Positions 50,161 through 59,296 are shown, counted from the stretch's first letter. The stretch: DNA of 64,000 bases from Stenotrophomonas maltophilia (GCF_006970445.1 NZ_CP033877.1:3790750-3854749); one strand, 5' to 3'. The notes: a model not told the origin generated them from the letters alone. Translations and numbers: made by a program.

Positions 50161-51974
50161 GCAGAAGGACCTTGTTTGTCCGCGTCGATCGCGGGAGGCA
50201 GGTAGAAGTGGAAGGTGGCGCCGACGTCCGGTTCGGCCTCGGCCCAGATACGGCCGCCATGACGGGTCAGCACGCGGCGCACGCTGGCCAGGCCGATGCC
50301 GGTACCCGGGTAGTCACTGGCCTTGTGCAGGCGCTGGAACACGCCGAACAGTTTGCCGGCGTAGGTCATGTCAAAGCCTGCACCATTGTCGCTGACCGTG
50401 AACTGATGGCCGCCATCGGGCTGCTGCTGATAATCCACGCGGATCTTGGCCGGCTCACGGTTGCCCGAGTACTTCACTGCGTTGCCGAGCAGGTTGAGCC
50501 AGACCTGGCGGATCATGTTCTCGTCGCCCACCACGATCGGCAGCGGCGCGATGCTCCACTCCACGTGGTGCGCATGGCCGCTGTTCTCGGCTTCGGCCTG
50601 CAGGTTGGAATCGAGCATGGCGCGGGTATCGGCCACCAGCGACTGCATGTCCACCGCCTGCTGGCGCATCGCCGCGCGGCCCAGCCGCGAGTAGACCAGC
50701 AGGTCGTCGATCAACGCCGCCATGCGCCGGGCCGAACTGGAGATCACTTCCAGGTAGTGGCGGCTCTTGTCATCGGCCTGATCGCCGAGGTGCCGCGACA
50801 GCTTGTCGGAGAATCCGGCCACGTGGCGCAGCGGTGCACGCAGGTCATGCGAGACCGAGTAGCTGAAGGCCTCCAGCTCGCGGTTGACCTCGGATACCTG
50901 CGCAACCTTGCCTTCCAGCTGGCGGTTCAGCTCTTCCACGCGCAGCTGCACTGCGCGCTGCATGGTGACGTCACTGATGGTCAGCAGCACCACTTCGTCA
51001 TCGGTGTCGGGCAGCGGCATGCGCCGCGCGTTGAGCAGCATGTAGCGCACCATGCCGTCGGCGGTGCGCTGCTCGTGCTCGAAGTCCCAGAGTTCGCGAC
51101 CGCGCGACAGCACGTCGGCCAGGCGCTGCCGGACCACCGGGTCCTGCCAGGCGTTGTCGCCAACGGTTTCCAGCAGCAGGCCGTCGGCACGTTCGTCCTG
51201 CAGGCCGTACAGCTCAGCGAATGCCGGGTTGTGCAACTGGACGCGCAGGTCGCGGTCGAGCAGCACGATCGGTTCGCGCACCGTCTGCAGCACCGAGGCC
51301 GCGCGTGCGGCCGAGCGCAGCGATTGCCGCTCTGCATGCAGCCGACGGCCGATCTGCCGCTGCAGCAGCCACAGCACCAGGCCGAGCAGGGCCAGCTGGA
51401 TCGCCAGCGAACTCCACGACACCAGTTCGGTCTGCTTGCGCTGGCGAGCAGCCTGCTCGGCGCGCTGTGTCAGCAGCTTCTGCTCGCTCGCCTGCAGTTC
51501 CTCCACCAGGCCACGGATCGGATAGCGCGTGCTCAGGTCCTGCACCAGCTCGCGCTGATCACTGTTGGGTTCGGACTTTGCCAGTTCGCGGGCAAGCGCC
51601 ATGCGCCCTTCCAGCATCGACTCGATACGGCCGATGCGGATCAGCTGCTCAGGATTGTCGCGGGTCATCCGGCCCAGTTCAGCCAGGCGACCGGGAAGGT
51701 CATTGGCTTTGGCCATGCGCTCGCGCAGGCCAGGCGCATCCACACCCTTGGACAGGGTCAGCGCAGCCGATTCGACATCGCGTACATCAGCCTGCAGCTG
51801 CTGCAGGGCCACACCCACGGCCTGGGTATGATTGACCCAGGCCATCGCATCTTCGCTGTCCTGCTGCAGTTTGCGCAGGGTCAACCACGGCACCACGATG
51901 ATCGCTGCAGCGGCCAGCGCCAGGGCCGGCAACCGCCAGCGGTCCCAGATGTCGTCACTGAAAACCAGCGCCAT
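50157..51974 (-). CDS. membrane sensor histidine kinase (CHASE3-like, PAS, HisKA, HATPase)
   Basis: This 605-residue kinase has two membrane helices (about residues 14-33 and 185-205) flanking a helical extracytoplasmic region that looks like CHASE3. A PAS domain follows (PIVLLDRDLRVQLHNPAFAELYG, about residues 235-350). The HisKA box is FSYSVSHDLRAPLRHVAGF with the phospho-His. ATPase motifs WLNLLGNAVKYS, SDNGAGFD and GTGIGLASVRR complete it. It leads a three-gene operon with a receiver protein and a hybrid kinase. The stimulus is unknown. Confidence 0.92.
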   Translation of the reverse strand: MALVFSDDIWDRWRLPALALAAAAIIVVPWLTLRKLQQDSEDAMAWVNHTQAVGVALQQLQADVRDVESAALTLSKGVDAPGLRERMAKANDLPGRLAELGRMTRDNPEQLIRIGRIESMLEGRMALARELAKSEPNSDQRELVQDLSTRYPIRGLVEELQASEQKLLTQRAEQAARQRKQTELVSWSSLAIQLALLGLVLWLLQRQIGRRLHAERQSLRSAARAASVLQTVREPIVLLDRDLRVQLHNPAFAELYGLQDERADGLLLETVGDNAWQDPVVRQRLADVLSRGRELWDFEHEQRTADGMVRYMLLNARRMPLPDTDDEVVLLTISDVTMQRAVQLRVEELNRQLEGKVAQVSEVNRELEAFSYSVSHDLRAPLRHVAGFSDKLSRHLGDQADDKSRHYLEVISSSARRMAALIDDLLVYSRLGRAAMRQQAVDMQSLVADTRAMLDSNLQAEAENSGHAHHVEWSIAPLPIVVGDENMIRQVWLNLLGNAVKYSGNREPAKIRVDYQQQPDGGHQFTVSDNGAGFDMTYAGKLFGVFQRLHKASDYPGTGIGLASVRRVLTRHGGRIWAEAEPDVGATFHFYLPPAIDADKQGPSA

Positions 51975-52142
51975 AGTTCCTCGTCAGCTCAGCCGCGAAG
52001 CGTTGGCCGGGACGAACCCGGCTGCGGCGGAACCGGCAATATAGCGCAGGCGGTCACAACTCTGGAGTTTCCAGCCGAGTTGCCTGAACGGGTTGGCGGA
52101 ACCCCGTGCAGTGGGCGCCCCGCACCGGGGCGCCCACCCGGT

Positions 52143-52526
52143 TCAGCGCTTGGCGGCAGCGCTGACCTTCAATGCGGCGGCATCGACGCGGGTCACGCCC
52201 TTGATGCCCTTGGCGGTGGTGACCGCCTTGTCCTTCTCGGCCTGGGTGGCCACGGCACCGCTCAGGCTGACCACGCCATTCACGGTTTCCACCTTGATTT
52301 CAGTGCCCGGAACGTTGCTGCTGGCCAGCAGATCGGCCTTCACCTTGGTGGTGATCCAGGTATCGGTCACCGGCTCGTTGGAGTCATGGCGATCGGCATG
52401 GGTCGTCGGATGGGTGCTGGTCGGCGGGCTCTTCGCGGCCGGGTCCTTGGCGAATGCGGCCGAGGAGGACAGCGCCAGGCCCAGGGTCAGGGCGGAAGCA
52501 ATCAGCGTGCGGGTGGTATTGCTCAT
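52143..52526 (-). CDS. periplasmic BON-domain protein
   Basis: This 127-residue exported protein has a signal peptide (about residues 1-26) and one BON domain (about residues 52-120; DTWITTKVKADLLASSNVPG, VNGVVSLSGAVATQAEKDKA). It is OsmY-like in style but with a single domain. BON domains bind phospholipid and help envelope stability under osmotic stress. A His/Thr-rich linker precedes the domain. The 170-bp gap upstream holds a GAAACGTTTC palindrome (52613-52622) of unknown meaning, shared with the divergent oxidoreductase gene. Confidence 0.88.
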   Translation of the reverse strand: MSNTTRTLIASALTLGLALSSSAAFAKDPAAKSPPTSTHPTTHADRHDSNEPVTDTWITTKVKADLLASSNVPGTEIKVETVNGVVSLSGAVATQAEKDKAVTTAKGIKGVTRVDAAALKVSAAAKR

Positions 52527-52696
52527 CGTGTCGTACTCCTTCGGGATGTGCTGCCAGTCTGGACAAGCCGCCGTAGAGCAGGCGTGGCGTTGCGGTCATG
52601 CCGCCGTGAATCGAAACGTTTCCAACGGCAACGGTTCAGTTTTGGACGGCCAGCACCCGTCGTTTACCCTGCCCTTCCCACTGCCGGAGCCCTGCC

Positions 52697-53740
52697 ATGC
52701 GCCCCGACCTGCAACTGGCCCTGATCGGCTACGGCCTCGCCGGCCGCGTCTTCCATGCGCCACTGATCCAGCACACGCCCGGGCTGGTGCTGCACAGCAT
52801 CGTCAGTTCGCAACGCGACACCCTGCTGCGCGCGTTCAGCGACGTGCACGTGCGCGCCACGCCGCAGGAGGTGTTCAACGATCCAGCAGTGGATGCGGTG
52901 GTGATCGCCACACCGAACGAACAGCATGCACCCCTCGCGATCGCCGCGCTGGCCGCCGGCAAGCATGTGCTGGTCGACAAGCCATTCGCGCTGGATGTGG
53001 CCGAAGCGGAAACGGTGCTGGCTGCGGCGCGCGATGCCGGACGCATCGCGACCGTGTTCCAGAACCGGCGCTTCGATGCCGACTTCCTCACCCTGCAGGC
53101 GCTGCTGGCCGAAGGCACGCTGGGCGACGTCGCCGAGTGCCACGCGCACTTCGACCGTTACCGCCCGCAGGTGCGTGACCGGTGGCGCGAGCAGGACGGG
53201 CCCGGTAGTGGCCTGTGGTACGACCTCGGCCCGCACCTGCTGGACCAGATGCTGGTGCTGTTCGGCTGGCCCGACGCCATCGATGCCGATCTGGCCGTGC
53301 AGCGCGAAGGCGGCACCGGCATCGATTACTTCCACGCCGTGCTGCATTACCCACGTCATCGCGCGATCGTGCATTCCGGTTCGCTGGTAGCGGCGCCCAC
53401 GCCGCACTTCGCAGTGCATGGCCGCGATGGCAGCTGGATCAAGCACGGACTGGATGTGCAGGAAGCGCAGCTGCGCCGGGGCGTGGCACCGGGCGCGCCG
53501 GGCTGGGGCATTGATCCGCGGCATGGCGAGCTGCTGCGCTGCGACGCCGAGGACAACGTGCAGCGCACGACGGTCGACAACCTGCCGGGCGACTACCGGC
53601 GGTTGTATGCGCAGTTCGCGGCGGCGATGCACGGCGACGGCGAAGCCACGGTCAGCGCGGTGCAGGCGCTGCAGCTGATGCGGTTGCTGCAGGCCGGCAT
53701 GGACAGCGCGCGCGAAGGGCGGCGAATCGCATTGGACTGA
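52697..53740 (+). CDS. Gfo/Idh/MocA-family oxidoreductase
   Basis: This 347-residue dehydrogenase has the N-terminal Rossmann fold LALIGYGLAGRVFHAPLI. VVIATPNEQHAPLAIAALAAGKHVLVDKPF, with the EKP-like V-D-K-P catalytic motif, and the C-terminal sheet domain follow (DLGPHLLDQMLVLFG). In this family the Lys of (E/D)KP is catalytic. The wording is close to E. coli YdgJ-type members of unknown substrate. No sugar genes lie nearby. A composite palindrome directly follows the gene. Confidence 0.9.
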   Translation: MRPDLQLALIGYGLAGRVFHAPLIQHTPGLVLHSIVSSQRDTLLRAFSDVHVRATPQEVFNDPAVDAVVIATPNEQHAPLAIAALAAGKHVLVDKPFALDVAEAETVLAAARDAGRIATVFQNRRFDADFLTLQALLAEGTLGDVAECHAHFDRYRPQVRDRWREQDGPGSGLWYDLGPHLLDQMLVLFGWPDAIDADLAVQREGGTGIDYFHAVLHYPRHRAIVHSGSLVAAPTPHFAVHGRDGSWIKHGLDVQEAQLRRGVAPGAPGWGIDPRHGELLRCDAEDNVQRTTVDNLPGDYRRLYAQFAAAMHGDGEATVSAVQALQLMRLLQAGMDSAREGRRIALD

Positions 53741-53742
53741 TC

Positions 53743-53960
53743 GGCAGGGCTGCGCCCTGCACCCGCAGAAGCGGTAGTGCCGGCCGCTGGCCGGCAACCT
53801 CAACAGCAACAGCAACAGCCGGCCATCCGTGAGATGGCGGGGTGGGTCCGGTTGCGGGGGACGCCGTAAACCCATCCTTGGGGGCTTGGCCGCGGCATCC
53901 ATGCCGCGGACACCCCCGCAACCGGACCCACCCCGCCTTCGACAGTTATCCGCGCCCGAC
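53743..53960 (+). repeat. composite palindrome with 52-nt core, copy 3
   Basis: This is the same order as copy 1, with the GCAGGGCTGCGCCCTGC hairpin, core stem and CTTCGACAGTTATCCGCG tail. Stem 53836-53860 pairs with 53913-53937 over 25 bp. The core is 52 nt (53861-53912) with hairpin A (CCCA-TCCT-TGGG) and hairpin B (CCGCGGCA-TCCA-TGCCGCGG). A SMAG element (53774-53796) sits inside its left part and makes it longer. Confidence 0.85.
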
Positions 53961-53961
53961 G

Positions 53962-54110
53962 GTAGGTGTCGACCTTGGTCGACACATCCACACCATGCGT
54001 GGATGACGTGGAAACCATAGGAGAAGGCTTTTGTAGAGTCGGGCCATGCACGACTGACCCCGATCTGCCTGGGGCCGGATCCCTTCGGCAACGCCGAAGG
54101 GCTCTGCCCC
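53962..54110. repeat. GTAG repeats and hairpin after composite copy 3
   Basis: GTAGGTGTCGACC-TT-GGTCGACAC is at 53962-53986, nearly as in copy 1's neighbour at 7045. A headless CATCCAC...GCGTGGATG hairpin follows (53985-54005), then a degenerate GTAGAGTCGGGCC copy (54033-54055). At 54071-54110 a two-step hairpin (GGGGC, CCCTTCGGC-aac-GCCGAAGGG, GCCCC) may end the gnd transcript. Confidence 0.65.
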
Positions 54111-54121
54111 CATCGCGGTGC

Positions 54122-55027
54122 TTACGATTTCTTGATGGCGTGGCCGCCGAATTCATTGCGCATCGCCGACAGCAGGCGGTCGGTGAACGAATTCGATTCG
54201 CGCGAACGCAGGCGTTCCAGCAGCGACAGGGTGATCACCGGTGCCGGTACGTCCAGCGCGATCGCTTCGGCCACGGTCCAGCGGCCTTCGCCGGAATCCT
54301 CCACGTACGGCGCGATGCCATCCAGCGAAGGATTGCGCTTGAGTGCTTCGGTGCTCAGGTCCAGCAGCCACGAGCGCACCACGCTGCCGTGGCGCCACAC
54401 CTCGGCTACCTGGGCCAGGTCCAGCTCCATCTCCTGCTTGCGCTCCATCAGCGCGAAGCCTTCGGCGTAGGCCTGCATCATTCCGTACTCGATGCCGTTG
54501 TGGACCATCTTGGTGAAGTGGCCGGCGCCGGACGGGCCGACACGCCCCCAGCCACGATCCTCGGCCGGAGCCAGCGTGCGCAGCAGCGGTGCGATCTGCT
54601 CCACCACCGACGCTTCGCCACCGACCATCAGGCTGTAGCCCTCCTGCAGGCCCCACACGCCACCGCTGGTGCCGCAGTCGACGTAGCCAAGATCGCTCTC
54701 GGCCAGCGCCTTGGCGCGGCGGATCGAGTCCTGGTAGTTGGAGTTGCCGCCGTCGATGACGATGTCACCCTCGGCCAGGTGCGGGGTCAGCTGGCCAAGC
54801 GTCTGGTCGACGGTTTCGCCGGCCGGCACCATCAGCCACACCACGCGCGGTACCGGCAGCGCGGCCACGGCGGCGGCCAGCGAATCAACCACCTCCAGGC
54901 CGGCCTCGGCGGCGCGCTGGCGGGCAGCGTCGCCCGGGTCGTAGCCGACCACGCGGTGGCCACCGCGATGCAGGCGCTGGGCCATGTTGGCGCCCATGCG
55001 GCCGAGGCCGATCATTGCAATATCCAT
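54122..55027 (-). CDS. gnd: 6-phosphogluconate dehydrogenase, short decarboxylating form
   Basis: This 301-residue enzyme converts 6-phosphogluconate to ribulose-5-phosphate and CO2. It has the short bacterial form, about 300 residues instead of 470. MIGLGRMGANMAQRL is the cofactor motif. IVIDGGNSNYQDS, GTSGGVWGLQEGYSLMVGG and GAGHFTKMVHNGIEYGMMQ, with the catalytic Lys, follow. The cofactor residue after GYDP is uncharged, which hints at NAD use, though that is inference. No zwf or edd is nearby. Confidence 0.92.
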   Translation of the reverse strand: MDIAMIGLGRMGANMAQRLHRGGHRVVGYDPGDAARQRAAEAGLEVVDSLAAAVAALPVPRVVWLMVPAGETVDQTLGQLTPHLAEGDIVIDGGNSNYQDSIRRAKALAESDLGYVDCGTSGGVWGLQEGYSLMVGGEASVVEQIAPLLRTLAPAEDRGWGRVGPSGAGHFTKMVHNGIEYGMMQAYAEGFALMERKQEMELDLAQVAEVWRHGSVVRSWLLDLSTEALKRNPSLDGIAPYVEDSGEGRWTVAEAIALDVPAPVITLSLLERLRSRESNSFTDRLLSAMRNEFGGHAIKKS

Positions 55028-55037
55028 TGTTTCACCT

Positions 55038-56291
55038 TCAGTTGGGGTCTAGGGTCAGGCTGCCTGGCCTGCCGGTAGCCGCGCAGTGGCGCAGCTGCGC
55101 CTCGCGCCAACGCCGGTAGAGCGTGGTATGCAGATTGTGCACCGCCAGGTCGATCGAAAACGGCGTTCTCGGGTTGCGATCGAGCAGGCGGGCGATGTGG
55201 TAGCCGACAGGACGTATACCGCGCGGATGCACATAGATCACGAACTGCTGGTAGAACGGATCGTCCAGCAGCTGGTCCATGCGCCGCAATGCCTCGTGGT
55301 AGCGCGGCGCCAGCCGTGCGCGCAACTGTGGATCGCGCTCGAACAGCAGGCGCTCGAAATAGCGTTGGCCCGTACGCGGAATGCCCTGCGCCAGTGTCCA
55401 CAGCTCGGCATTGCGCTGGTCGTACCAGGCCAGGCCACCGTGCTGCGCCAGGGCCCGCGCAGCGCCCTCGCCCACGTCGACCACCACGAAGTTCTCGGCC
55501 TGGTTGCTCAGGTCGTCCAGCATGCCCTTGTCGTACACATGTTCGATGAAACCGGGCACGCCCACGAACGCCTGCCGCCCCATCGCCGAGGTGCGCACCG
55601 CCTTGCCATCGGCGAAGAAGTCGCCGGCATGCGCGCCGAGCAGGATGCTGTCGGTATCGTGCAGCGCGAGGAAGGTGCCGATCGACAGTTCATCCGCTGC
55701 GAACTCCGTATCGAACGCGGCATCGCCATACAGCTCGCGCTGGGTGGCCAGCTGCGCGACCTGGCGGCCGACACCGCATTCGGCACGCACCGCACCGCTG
55801 TAGAACGCCTGCAGCGCATGGCTGTTGCTCGCACGGGGCACGAAGCCACGACCGAAACTACGCGTACGCTGCCAACCTTGTGCCGGTGCACCCTGCAACC
55901 CGAAGCCGATCCACCCGAGCTGCGGGCCGGAGAAGCGGAACGTGGGGTTGCCCTGCAGTGCCGACGTCGCGCGCCGCGTGGCCGCCCCCAGCTCGAAGGC
56001 ATAGGCGCAGACCGTGGCCGGGTCATCCAGCAGCTGCTGCAGCAGTGCCTGCCGTGCGGCAGCGGGCAGCGCCGCCGGCCATCGCACGCGCAGGTCACCG
56101 GCCGCCTGCGATTCAGCCAGCGAGGCACGCGTGCACACCGGGCCACCGTGTACCTGCGGCGCACTGAGGGACGCCTCCTCGAAGCGCCACCCCAAGCGTT
56201 GCAGCAGGCCCTGCACACAGTCCGGGGAAGGCGCTGCCACGACCCACGCTGGCGCCAGCAGCAGGGCTGCAATCAGCCACCTGCCCCGCAT
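55038..56291 (-). CDS. exported protein of unknown function with an E-C pair
   Basis: I do not recognise the family with certainty. The 417-residue protein has a signal peptide (about residues 1-20) and no membrane span. A pair E171-C172 lies in YSGAVRAECGVGRQVAQLAT. An acidic/aromatic segment (HDTDSILLGAHAGDFFADGK) and a Gly-rich VGVPGFIEHVYDKGM follow. The E-C pair at the start of a helix, followed by YGDAAFDTEF, recalls the papain-fold transglutaminase Tgl of Bacillus. That is a hypothesis only. It lies 2 bp after the DUF2242 lipoprotein gene and 10 bp before gnd. Confidence 0.6.
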   Translation of the reverse strand: MRGRWLIAALLLAPAWVVAAPSPDCVQGLLQRLGWRFEEASLSAPQVHGGPVCTRASLAESQAAGDLRVRWPAALPAAARQALLQQLLDDPATVCAYAFELGAATRRATSALQGNPTFRFSGPQLGWIGFGLQGAPAQGWQRTRSFGRGFVPRASNSHALQAFYSGAVRAECGVGRQVAQLATQRELYGDAAFDTEFAADELSIGTFLALHDTDSILLGAHAGDFFADGKAVRTSAMGRQAFVGVPGFIEHVYDKGMLDDLSNQAENFVVVDVGEGAARALAQHGGLAWYDQRNAELWTLAQGIPRTGQRYFERLLFERDPQLRARLAPRYHEALRRMDQLLDDPFYQQFVIYVHPRGIRPVGYHIARLLDRNPRTPFSIDLAVHNLHTTLYRRWREAQLRHCAATGRPGSLTLDPN

Positions 56292-56293
56292 GC

Positions 56294-56884
56294 TCAGCCC
56301 TGGTCCGTGACCGCCGGTGCGGGTTCCGGCACCGCTTCCGGCGATGGCGATGGCTTGCCTGCCGCGGCCGGCAGGTACTGCTGCAGGCGCTGGAAGAAGC
56401 GGCGATAGAACTCAGCGTCGGTGACCGTGCTGCTGGCCACCTTCACCAGCGAGTCGTCGTTGCTGCCGAAGGGCAGCGATACCGAGCCCAGCGCGCCCAC
56501 GCCGACGCTGGCCGAGGTTGGGCTCTTCTTCAGCGCGTAGCGATCCTGCACGGCACTGACGAACACCAGCGTCTGGCTGCCACGCGGGGCGCAGGAGATG
56601 CGCAGCACCAGCTGCTCATGGTCATCCTCGCGCGGCTGGAAGTTCTTGTTGCCCTCCACCTGCGCGTCATCGGAGCGGGCGATGGCATAGCCCTGGCTGA
56701 GCAGCGTGCGGCGCGCCGCCTCGCAGGCTTCGCCGGGGCGTCCCTCAACGGTGCGCGAGAAGGTATCGCCGGAATCGAAGGACTCGCGCAGCACGGTGCT
56801 GTCGGCGGCACGGCCACCACAGGCCGAGAGGATCAGCGCACTGGCGAACGCCACGGCAGCGCTGGAAAGACGGGAGGCCCGCAT
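56294..56884 (-). CDS. DUF2242-like outer-membrane lipoprotein
   Basis: This 196-residue lipoprotein has a signal ending in LSAC, so C22 is lipidated. The motif RESFDSGDTFSRTVEGRPGEACEAARRTLLSQGYAI is the start of the DUF2242 family. The middle has DRYALKKSPTSASVGVGALGSVSLPFGSNDDSLVKVASSTV, and a Pro-rich tail follows. The function is unknown. ATG 56884 is chosen as the start of the lipoprotein signal. It forms a tight two-gene unit with the exported E-C pair protein, so they may act together in the envelope. Confidence 0.8.
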   Translation of the reverse strand: MRASRLSSAAVAFASALILSACGGRAADSTVLRESFDSGDTFSRTVEGRPGEACEAARRTLLSQGYAIARSDDAQVEGNKNFQPREDDHEQLVLRISCAPRGSQTLVFVSAVQDRYALKKSPTSASVGVGALGSVSLPFGSNDDSLVKVASSTVTDAEFYRRFFQRLQQYLPAAAGKPSPSPEAVPEPAPAVTDQG

Positions 56885-56979
56885 GGGTACTCCTGCGAGA
56901 ACGAGAGCCCCAAGGGTAGTCCCGCCCCCGTGTGCGGCAGGTCGACATGCCCCCCCACGTTGCTCCCGGTTCATGCACG

Positions 56980-57010
56980 AAAAAAGGGGACGGAGGGGAT
57001 TAAGTCGTTT
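56980..57010 (+). repeat. 31-bp dispersed repeat, copy B
   Basis: This copy is identical over 31 bp to the minus strand of 12660-12690. It lies in the 234-bp gap between the lipoprotein gene start and the prc terminator, which otherwise holds nothing I recognise. Confidence 0.8.
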
Positions 57011-57063
57011 GTGGCACTTCGCTCGCCGGGCAAGGCCCGACGCTACGGTGATCGAGGTCCCCA

Positions 57064-57094
57064 ATCAAAAAAGGGGCCGGCAATGCCGGCCCCC
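57064..57094 (-). terminator. intrinsic terminator of prc
   Basis: On the minus strand GGGGCCGGC-ATT-GCCGGCCCC is followed by six T residues, 25 bp after the prc stop. Confidence 0.88.
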
Positions 57095-57118
57095 TCAGGA
57101 TTACATGCCGTCTCCGGC

Positions 57119-59296
57119 TCAGTCCGCCCAACGCCCCGCGCCGGTGGACTGCGGCAGCACCTGCGCCGACAGCGGGCGGTCGTTGGCCAGCAGGTTCACT
57201 GCATCGGCCAGGATCGAGGCCGACTCGCGCAGCAGCGGGTCCGGACGCTTCTCGGCAGCCTTCTCGCGGGCAGCATCCTTCACGATGTCGCGCTCGTTGC
57301 CGGTCAGGCCATCGTCGCTGCTGTCGTCGGCCAGCGGATCCAGGTCCAGGCCCAGTTCCTTGCGCATCACCTGACGGTCCTTGCGCTGGGTGTCCTGGCG
57401 CTCACGCTCGGCGCGGCGGGTGGCCTCGTTGAGCGAGATGTACTTCTTCGCGGCCTCGGTGCGGAACTGCTGCACGTCCTCGTTCCACCACTGGAATTCC
57501 TTGTCGGTCGCGATGCGCGCGTCGTGGCGGGTTTCCAGCTTCGGCAGCAGCGGCGCGAAGTTGCCGTACTGGGTGTGCGGCACGGCAGCGATGCGGGTCC
57601 ACGGCAGTGCATTGTCGTAGGTGCTTTCACCGAATTCGGTGGCATCGACGCTGGCCGGGAATGCCAGGTCCGGCACCACGCCCTTGTGCTGGGTGCTGCT
57701 GCCGCTGATGCGGAAGAACTGGGCGATGGTCAGCTTGACCTGGCCGAAGCGCTGGGTTTCGCCACTCGGCCAACGGTCCAGGTCGACGATGTTCTGCACG
57801 GTGCCTTTGCCGAAGCTGGTTTCACCGATCACCAGGCCACGACCGTAGTCCTGGATGGCACCGGCGAAGATCTCCGAGGCCGAGGCCGAACCGCGGTTGA
57901 TCAGCACCGCCAGCGGGCCGTCCCACGCCACGCCCTGGTTACGGTCGCTGTTGACGGTGACGCGGCCACCGGACTCACGCACCTGCACCACCGGGCCCTG
58001 CTCGATGAACAGGCCGGTCAGTTCGATCGCCTCATCCAGCGAACCACCACCGTTGTTGCGCAGGTCCAGCACCACGCCATCCAGCTTGTCGTTCTTGAAG
58101 CCGGCCAGCAGCTTGGCCACGTCACGGGTGGCCGAGGCATAATCGGCCGCATTGCGGCGACGACCTTCGAAGTCCTGGTAGAAGGTCGGCAGCTTGATCA
58201 CGCCGATCTTCCGCGCCGGCTCACCATTGGCGGCCGGAATGGACATGGTCTCGCCCTTGGCGGCCTGTTCGGCCAGGCGCACCTTCTGCCGGGTCAACAG
58301 CAGGGTGTGGTGCTTGCCATCGGCACCTTCGGCAGCCGGGATGAATTCCAGCTTGACCTGGGTGTCCTTGTCGCCACGGATCTTGGCCACCACATCGTCG
58401 ATGCGCCAGCCGATCACGTCCTCGACCTGGCCGGACTTGCCCTGGCCAACGCCAACGATGCGGTCACCCGGCTTCAGCGTGCCGTCCATCGCGGCCGGGC
58501 CACCGGCGATGATCTCGCGGATCACCACCACATCGTCCTGGCGCTGCAGCTGCGCACCGATGCCTTCCAGCGACAGCGACATCGCCTGGTTGAAGTTCTC
58601 GGCGGTGCGCGGGGTGAAGTAATCGGTGTGCGGGTCGACAGCGCTGGTGTACGAATTCATGAAGAACTGGAAGACGTCTTCGCCCTTCAGCTCGTTGACC
58701 GACTTCTCCAGCGTCGCGTAGCGCTTGTCCAGCGTCTTGCGGATGTCGTCCGGCTTCTTGCCGGCCAGCTTCAGGCGCAGCCAGTCGTTCTTCACCGACT
58801 TGCGCCACAGCTCATCCAGCTCTGCACTGCTGGCCGCCCACGGCACCTTCTTGCGGTCGTATTCGAAACGCTCGTCGGTGGTGAAATCCGGCTCCTGCTT
58901 GAGCAGCTTGCGCGCATAGGCCACACGTTCGCCGACGCGCTGCTTGTAGACCGCAAACACCTGGAACGCCGGCTCAAGCTCGCCGCCACGGATGGCCGAA
59001 GAGATGTTGGCTTCGAACGGCGCGAAGCGCGCCACGTCGGCCTGGGTGAAGTACTGCTTGGCGCCGTCCAGTGTCTCCAGGTAACGCTTGAACACGTCCT
59101 TGGAGGTGGCCTCGTCCAGCGCGCGCGGGCGGTAGGCGTAGCGGCTGTCGGACAACAGGCCATACACCAGCTTGGAGGTGGTCACCTGATCGGCGGTTGC
59201 CGCGGCGGGCAATGCAGGCGAGTCGGCCTTGGCCGCCAGCGCCAGCGGCGCGACCAGCGCCAGGGCCATCAGGAATGCGGGGGCTTTGAATTTCAT
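57119..59296 (-). CDS. prc: tail-specific protease Prc/Tsp (S41A)
   Basis: This 725-residue periplasmic protease degrades proteins with non-polar C-termini and matures some envelope proteins. It has a signal peptide (about residues 1-25) and a long helical N-terminal domain. A PDZ domain follows (about residues 240-330; GIGAQLQRQDDVVVIREIIA, LKPGDRIVGVGQG). The S41 catalytic core has VVLDLRNNGGGSLDEAI, the nucleophile in GSASASEIFAGA and the catalytic Lys in FGKGTVQ. A charged C-terminal helical tail follows. Size and order match E. coli Prc closely. The 318-bp gap upstream holds its promoter. Confidence 0.95.
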   Translation of the reverse strand: MKFKAPAFLMALALVAPLALAAKADSPALPAAATADQVTTSKLVYGLLSDSRYAYRPRALDEATSKDVFKRYLETLDGAKQYFTQADVARFAPFEANISSAIRGGELEPAFQVFAVYKQRVGERVAYARKLLKQEPDFTTDERFEYDRKKVPWAASSAELDELWRKSVKNDWLRLKLAGKKPDDIRKTLDKRYATLEKSVNELKGEDVFQFFMNSYTSAVDPHTDYFTPRTAENFNQAMSLSLEGIGAQLQRQDDVVVIREIIAGGPAAMDGTLKPGDRIVGVGQGKSGQVEDVIGWRIDDVVAKIRGDKDTQVKLEFIPAAEGADGKHHTLLLTRQKVRLAEQAAKGETMSIPAANGEPARKIGVIKLPTFYQDFEGRRRNAADYASATRDVAKLLAGFKNDKLDGVVLDLRNNGGGSLDEAIELTGLFIEQGPVVQVRESGGRVTVNSDRNQGVAWDGPLAVLINRGSASASEIFAGAIQDYGRGLVIGETSFGKGTVQNIVDLDRWPSGETQRFGQVKLTIAQFFRISGSSTQHKGVVPDLAFPASVDATEFGESTYDNALPWTRIAAVPHTQYGNFAPLLPKLETRHDARIATDKEFQWWNEDVQQFRTEAAKKYISLNEATRRAERERQDTQRKDRQVMRKELGLDLDPLADDSSDDGLTGNERDIVKDAAREKAAEKRPDPLLRESASILADAVNLLANDRPLSAQVLPQSTGAGRWAD

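Noticed and set aside
54071..54110. Rho-independent terminator of gnd
   Set aside because: The hairpin is strong but imperfect, and no T-tract follows on the minus strand. It resembles the dispersed GGGGTCAGATCC hairpin family, so I list it only as a repeat with possible terminator function.
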